From the NCBI RefSeq assembly GCF_000283155.1, contig NW_004454166.1, positions 5,009,196-5,073,195 of the forward strand: a stretch of 64,000 nt of DNA. The letters are read 5' to 3'. Source of the DNA: Ceratotherium simum simum (Eukaryota; Chordata; Mammalia; Perissodactyla; Rhinocerotidae). Positions 59,447 to 64,000 of the stretch are shown in pieces; position 1 is the stretch's first letter, and every line of letters begins with the position of its first letter. The notes beneath the pieces were generated by a model, which searched no databases, was not told the DNA's origin, and was given only the letters and a program-made list of their open reading frames with translations. Both the position numbers and the translations under genes were made by a program.

Positions 59447-60764
59447 ATGGTGGCTGTTACATGGGAGGAATCTTCCTTTAAAAGGATGTTCCCACTGACC
59501 TGCTTATCAAGACTGCATGAGGAAAAATTTTCTTTTTTTACGCTTGGAATCTTCTTTCATGCTTTTAGACTCATAGAGTAACAGATTGGCAGGGACCTTG
59601 AACATCATCCTAGCCAAACACCCTTATTTTTATAAATGAAAAAACCCATGGCCCCAGGAAGTTGGAACTTTTCCAAGGTCATAGTGACTTAGTGACATGT
59701 TAAAGAGGGTTGCTTGACCTGTCAACTGTTTTCCCCGTTTATGAAATTGAGATGATTCCAGCACTGTCTACCTCAACGTGTTTTTATGAGGATTAGTGAG
59801 ATAAAATTTGTAAAAAGCAATATGTAAAACAGAAGTGTTTTGAAATTGAATGAAAATATGGAAATTTAGAGTAGGAATACCCATTGTTGCAAGACTTTCT
59901 TTCCACTAGGTTATAAATTCTTTGCTGGCAGAGATCTTTAGAAGTTAGTCCAACTCTTAATTTAATATTTTGTATATAGGAAAAGGAGGTTGCACAGCCG
60001 ATTATCAACAGAGCCCAAACTCAAAATTACTGGAATTCATCCCAGTCCCTTTATTCTGTGTCGCATAGCACAGCACCTTGTGCATAGGAAGAGCTCATAC
60101 ATTTGCACTCTGGGGGCAGGGAAGAGCAGTTACGACACAGTGAGATTCATACCACCATGGAGAAACATGCACAATAGAATGAGAGCAGAATCTATGAATA
60201 TCCCTTATACCCAGCATGGCTATTCTTTACTGGGTTTTGTGGTTTGCCCAAGGAGGGTGTAGAATGACTTCTTTTGAGTCGTCTAAAATCACTAGGCATT
60301 TCCTGTGTATTCATATCTGAGGTTAATAGGCTCACGTCTTCCTGATTTCTCCTTCACCTAAGCTTTCTTGTCATTTTGGGGGTGTCAGTAATGCTCAGGT
60401 AAAGTACATAGGGCAGGATCCTTTCTCCTATCACTGTGGCTGGGGAGTCACCAGGCCAGAGGAAGAGCAGGCATTGCTCTTGGGGGGATGCACATGCAGC
60501 AGGAGAGACCCCAGGAATGAGTTTTGCTGTGTTCATACCTGCATCGTATATCTAACCCTGTCACCTCTCAGCTTTGTAGGGAAGAGAGCAGTTTGACATG
60601 TTGATCCTCACCTTGTCTTGCGTCAAATAGCATCCTGTTTCCCCATCGTATGGTTGCATGCAATATGGCCATATGTGTGAAATGTGTATTACTTTGGAAA
60701 CGTTTGAAGTATTCCAAACAAAATGACATTTTTCTTCTCTCTCTCTTTTTTTTTAACTCAACAG
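59447..60764. other. TMEFF1 intron 9, 3' part
   Basis: A MIR-like piece is seen at about 59570-59700 ('ggcagggaccttgaacatca', 'ttccaaggtcatagtgactt'). The rest has no named feature. The stretch ends in the exon 10 acceptor with a long pyrimidine tract (60733-60764). Confidence 0.45.
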
Positions 60765-60849
60765 AAAATGCCCTAAAAACAACAGAGGACGACGACAGAA
60801 GCAAAACCTAGGTCATTTTACTTCAGATACGTCATCCAGAATGGTTTAA
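60765..60849 (+). CDS. TMEFF1: TMEFF1 exon 10 (cytoplasmic tail and stop)
   Basis: The acceptor is TTTAACTCAACAG, and the first base completes an Arg codon. The exon encodes KCPKNNRGRRQKQNLG, then HFTSDTSSRMV and TAA at 60847-60849. The basic cluster KNNRGRRQKQ next to the membrane matches the tail of the known protein, for which a possible G-protein-activating motif has been proposed. The last residues do not fit a class I PDZ ligand. Confidence 0.98.
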
Positions 60850-61640
60850 GATGATGACTTTTATATGTACACTGACCATGTGATGTACATTTATTATGTC
60901 TTTTTTTAAAGAATGGAAATATTTATTTCAGAGGCCTTATTTTTGGACATTTTTAGTGTAGTACTGTTGGCTCGTATTTAGAATATTAGCTACAACAGTT
61001 TTGGACTGTTTAGTAGTCTGTGTTTTATGTTTTTAAATACAGAAATTGATTTCACAAATTTGTACCACATGGTAATTCTAAGACTTGCTCTTTACCCATG
61101 GAATGTAATATTTTTGCAAAGATGGACCACTTCACAAATGGTTATAAAGTCATACCTACTTCTTCCACAATGACCACAGCAAATGACCAAGCATGAACTA
61201 AAGGTAAAGATGTTTACAGATTACTTTTCTTACAAAAAGGAAAAAATCTAGGAGACACTGTGTTTAAATAGACATTTAAATGTTTTTGAGATTTAGTAAC
61301 TGATTTTTTAGACACTGCCTATCGCATGAACTGTAAAGCTGTGTGTGTTAGATGTAAAATATTTACAAGATGTATGGACTGGAATTTGGTTATTCCTCTC
61401 TTTGAAAAAATAATTCTGATAATTTGGAAAAGTATCTGGTAGCAATGATGGAACTGATCACTGAAAAGTAGATTTAGATATTGTGAGAATAGTCTGTTTA
61501 ACAAACATTGGAATAAAGCCTACTCTATCAGTTAAACTACTTTAATACACATTCATTTTTAAAGAAAATATGTGTTTTAACATAAATAAACAAATTGTAT
61601 TAGTGTTTGTGAATAAAATGCAAAAATGATTGTTAATGAT
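60850..61640 (+). other. TMEFF1: TMEFF1 3' UTR
   Basis: An AT-rich stretch follows the stop codon, with ATTTA motifs (for example at 60918-60928) that could affect mRNA stability. No interspersed repeat is seen in it. The end is set by the last of three AATAAA signals and is approximate. Confidence 0.75.
61512..61617 (+). promoter_or_regulatory. TMEFF1: TMEFF1 poly(A) signals
   Basis: AATAAA occurs at 61512-61517, 61585-61590 and 61612-61617. A T- and G-containing stretch ('tgattgttaatgattggtgc', 61627) follows the last one, as expected for a downstream element. Which signal is used cannot be told from sequence. Confidence 0.7.
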
Positions 61641-62381
61641 TGGTGCTCTTAAAGTGAGCTTAAAAATTATCTAAGACCTCTATCCAAATTTGTCCTGTAG
61701 AATAGCTGTATTAATAGATTGTTGGTGTTTAAGGATCTGAAGTGTGAGTAGAATGTATTCAGCTGTTTAACGTGTAGTTTAGATATCCAGAAGTATGCAT
61801 GTAGAATTCAAGAATATGTTCAAAATTAAATATTAATTTTAATATTTGGTTTGGAAAAGCATGTTATAATATAATGTTTTCACTATATGGCCTCTGTTTT
61901 GGTGTGTTTATTTACTATATTCTTTGATATTGATATATCAGTACATTTAATATGTGAAATTAATAGCAAAAGCACATTTCAGTTCAAAATGCCGCTTTGT
62001 TTTTACAAATACTACTTGAAATGATCTAAAGGCAAAAGCTTCACCCAGCATTTGGAGTTTGCTTTTTTGGTCATTCGGCTTCTAGGCTTAATATTAGTAA
62101 CATGGTGGCTTCAGTGAAGCTTTTTTTAAGAAGCTCTCCTCTTGTGTCCACCCGGTCTTATTTGAGTCCCTTAGTCAGTCAGCAAGCATGCTTGGAACAG
62201 TCCCCGGTGCTTTGCAAGGGCTCATATTGCAGAACGGTCACGTATGGGTATTTGTAGTTACAAATACTTGACCAGTCTCCAGGGGTGGGGTTTCCAATAC
62301 TTTCAACAACCCTGTTGCCTGTTTTGCTCTAAGTGCCAGAACTGACTTTGGTAGGACATCTTTCACTGAGAAATAAATAAA
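61641..62381 (+). promoter_or_regulatory. CAVIN4: CAVIN4 upstream region and 5' UTR
   Basis: Only about 740 bases separate the last TMEFF1 poly(A) signal from the CAVIN4 start, so the CAVIN4 promoter must lie here or within the TMEFF1 3' UTR. A CAGCTG E-box (61760-61765) and a match to the MEF2 pattern YTAWWWWTAR (61833-61842, TTAATTTTAA) are present, as might suit a muscle gene, but both could be chance in AT-rich DNA. A perfect 9-bp inverted repeat with a 2-base spacer (62248-62267, GTATTTGTA/TACAAATAC) lies about 115 bases before the ATG. No clear TATA box is seen. Confidence 0.5.
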
Positions 62382-62789
62382 ATGGAACATAATGGGTCTG
62401 CTTCAAATGCTGATAAAATCCACCGGAATCGCCTGTCGAGCGTTACAGAGGATGAAGACCAAGACGCTGCTTTTACCATCGTGACTGTGCTGGACAAAGT
62501 TGCCACCATCGTGGACAGCGTGCAGGCAAGCCAGAAGAGGATAGAAGAGAGACACAGGGAGATGGAAAATGCCATAAAATCCGTCCAGATTGACCTACTG
62601 AAGCTTTCACAGTCACACAGCAATACAAGCTATCTTATTAACAAGTTGTTTGAGAAAACCCGAAAAGTCAGTGCTCACATTAAAGATGTGAAGGCCCGGG
62701 TGGAGAGGCAACAAACTCACGTTAAAAAGGTTGAATCTAGGCAAGAGGAAATAATGAAGAAAAACAAATTTCGCGTGGTAATATTCCAG
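62382..62789 (+). CDS. CAVIN4: CAVIN4 (MURC) exon 1, partial gene
   Basis: CAVIN4 is the muscle-restricted member of the cavin family, coat proteins that assemble on caveolae; it is linked to Rho signalling and cardiac hypertrophy. The exon encodes the first 136 residues, from [20 protein letters not shown] to [11 protein letters not shown], and ends in phase 0 at a GTAAGC donor (62790). Residues from about 40 to 130 form the heptad-rich coiled-coil of the cavin HR1 domain, with basic clusters ([15 protein letters not shown]) that in this family bind membrane lipids. The ATG is taken because it matches the known N-terminus and stops lie just upstream. The frame open to 62885 beyond the donor is intronic. 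Exon 2, with the acidic C-terminal part, is outside the window. Confidence 0.97.
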
Positions 62790-63744
62790 GTAAGCTTGCA
62801 CTCATGTTTAGCTCGATTACTGCGATCTCTCACATCCTTTAATGGCCAACAGGTCCTATCAGAGGTTTCCAGTGTTGCCTCATAACTGTTGTACATATTC
62901 ACCTAATGGAATTCTGTATCAGCAGAGATCTCAGGATAAGACCATTTCTATGTTAACTAATGTACTAACAGTATTTTGAGCTTCTCAACCATTTTGTGTA
63001 ATATGAACTGTGGAGCATAGCTGAGGCTATTTCTTGCCTTTGAAACTTAATATAGGTAAGGCTCTTTCGGCGTATTAGACATATTAGCATGATGCCCTTA
63101 GACCTTAGAATGTTAGAACTGGAAGAAACCTAAGGAGCCTCTAATTTAAAACACCTCTTTGTTGTATGAGAAAGGAAGCAGGACCAGTAGCCCCACAATG
63201 TGTTTTTTTTCCTTATAATAGAGAGCCAGGAAAGCCCTAAACTGTAAAATGTAAACTTTTTGGAATGTAATCTGTCTATTGGAATATTTACATGTGAGTC
63301 ATAATAATAAGAAAAACGCTATTTCTTAATGAATCAGGCAATTGTTCTTATTTTTTTATTATTATAGTTATACAAATGTAGGAGTCACATAAGTGATTTG
63401 TTATATTTGATTACAAAGTCTTTTTACTTAGTGATTTAATATAATAGGTTTTGTGTGGCATTGTGTATCGGGCTAAGTTCCTATATTAATCTGTGCTTGA
63501 CGCTCATATTTTTTGAAATAGGAACATACCCATGGCAAAAGCATAATATCTATATAGTATATTTTAAAACTCTTCCAAATGGAAAGGAAAATGTTGAACT
63601 CTCCTCTATTGGTGGAAAAACAGGAAAGTCATTAGCAGACAGTTCACAAAAGACAGAATAAATGAGCAGAATTCCACTTTCACCTATTTAAGTATTTGCA
63701 GTTACTAAAACATACTCAGAGTTTAAGGGTAGAAAAAACCAAGT
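62790..63744. other. CAVIN4 intron 1, 5' part; nothing recognised
   Basis: The text is AT-rich. A short old-repeat phrase ('ttagaatgttagaactggaa', 63105) resembles the one near 14580. No exon is seen. Confidence 0.5.
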
Positions 63745-64000
63745 ACTTCAGTATTCTGCTGGTGGAATTATAAGTTGGTATAATTAATTTTATGGAAGGC
63801 AGGTTTTGTTGGTATGTATTTAAGAACCTTAAAAATTCACAAACCTTTTGGCCCAAAAATTTCATGTCAGAGATTTGTTCTAAGTATCAAATCAGTAATG
63901 TATGCAGGGATGTTCACTGGTGCATATATACAGTGTTATCGCACTGTAGTTTTAAAGTGGATGAATGCCCATATGCATAGGGAAAAAACCTAGAAGAATA
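63745..64000 (+). mobile_element. L1M 3' UTR, sense, cut by the window end
   Basis: The text 'tgctggtggaattataagtt', 'ggcccaaaaatttcatgtca' and 'gggatgttcactggtgcata' follows the order of a sense L1M 3' region and runs to the window edge. Confidence 0.65.

Larger units (their letters stand above)
1991..61617 (+). other. TMEFF1: TMEFF1 gene, exons 2-10 and 3' UTR (exon 1 outside)
   Basis: TMEFF1 (tomoregulin-1) is a type I membrane protein with two follistatin-like modules, one EGF-like module, one membrane helix and a short tail. Family knowledge: it inhibits Nodal signalling through the co-receptor Cripto, is enriched in brain, and has been reported as a neuronal restriction factor for herpes simplex virus. 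Nine exons were placed here by splice borders, phase and similarity to the known protein. Their lengths (110, 130, 27, 97, 149, 66, 124, 159 and 85 coding bases) give 315 codons plus stop. The human protein is about 380 residues, so exon 1 should supply roughly 65, including the signal peptide. No frameshift or premature stop is present, so the gene looks functional. Confidence 0.97.

Noticed and set aside
60817..60849. Possible PDZ-binding end of TMEFF1 (SSRMV)
   Set aside because: The residue at position -2 is Arg, not Ser or Thr, so the class I pattern is not met.
62790..62885. In-frame extension of CAVIN4 exon 1 to a stop at 62885
   Set aside because: A good GTAAGC donor follows VVIFQ, where the known protein continues in exon 2; the extension has no similarity.
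1..64000. CRISPR arrays, operons, toxin-antitoxin or other prokaryotic systems
   Set aside because: Spliced vertebrate genes and mammalian repeats fill the window; no spaced repeat array or compact gene cluster was seen.

Overview
The window is mammalian nuclear DNA, almost certainly from a horse or another equid. It is AT-rich, intron-dominated and full of LINE and SINE relics. It carries several copies of the tRNA-derived ERE SINE family found in equids and other perissodactyls, some with intact target-site duplications. There is no bacterial, plasmid or phage content. Nearly all ATG-to-stop open frames are chance or repeat-derived.

The main gene is TMEFF1 (tomoregulin-1), on the + strand. 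Nine exons (2 to 10, the last with the stop codon) lie between 1991 and 60849. All have AG/GT borders and their phases chain without a break into 315 codons plus stop. Exon 1, with the signal peptide and start codon, lies upstream of the window. The encoded part holds two follistatin-like modules (exons 2-3 and 5-6), an acidic Ser-Gly linker that includes a 27-base microexon, an EGF-like module (exons 8-9), one membrane segment (exon 9) and a short basic cytoplasmic tail (exon 10). The 3' UTR follows, with AATAAA signals up to 61617.

About 0.7 kb further on, in the same direction, CAVIN4 (MURC) begins. Its first coding exon is 62382-62789, and the rest of the window is its intron. The TMEFF1-CAVIN4 order matches the known mammalian gene order. 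The two genes have no known shared function: TMEFF1 is mainly a neural membrane protein and CAVIN4 is a muscle caveolar coat protein.

The introns hold: old L1M/HAL1 fragments, mostly antisense; a 3.6 kb L1 copy with its 5' end but no 3' end (55809-59446); L2 copies, including a long sense one (48290-50310); MIRs; Tigger and hAT DNA transposons; a 528-bp retroviral LTR with a 4-bp duplication, containing a 165-N gap (24196-24723); a 172-bp almost perfect tandem duplication (31869-32212); and a 400-bp TATATC-like microsatellite. Repeat family names are from memory of consensus sequences, not from a search, and most repeat edges are approximate.

I found no convincing undescribed system. The most useful points are the microexon linker with a glycosylation sequon and Ser-Gly pairs, the frame-neutral exon 9, the tandem duplication, the LTR with its gap, and the short TMEFF1-CAVIN4 interval.
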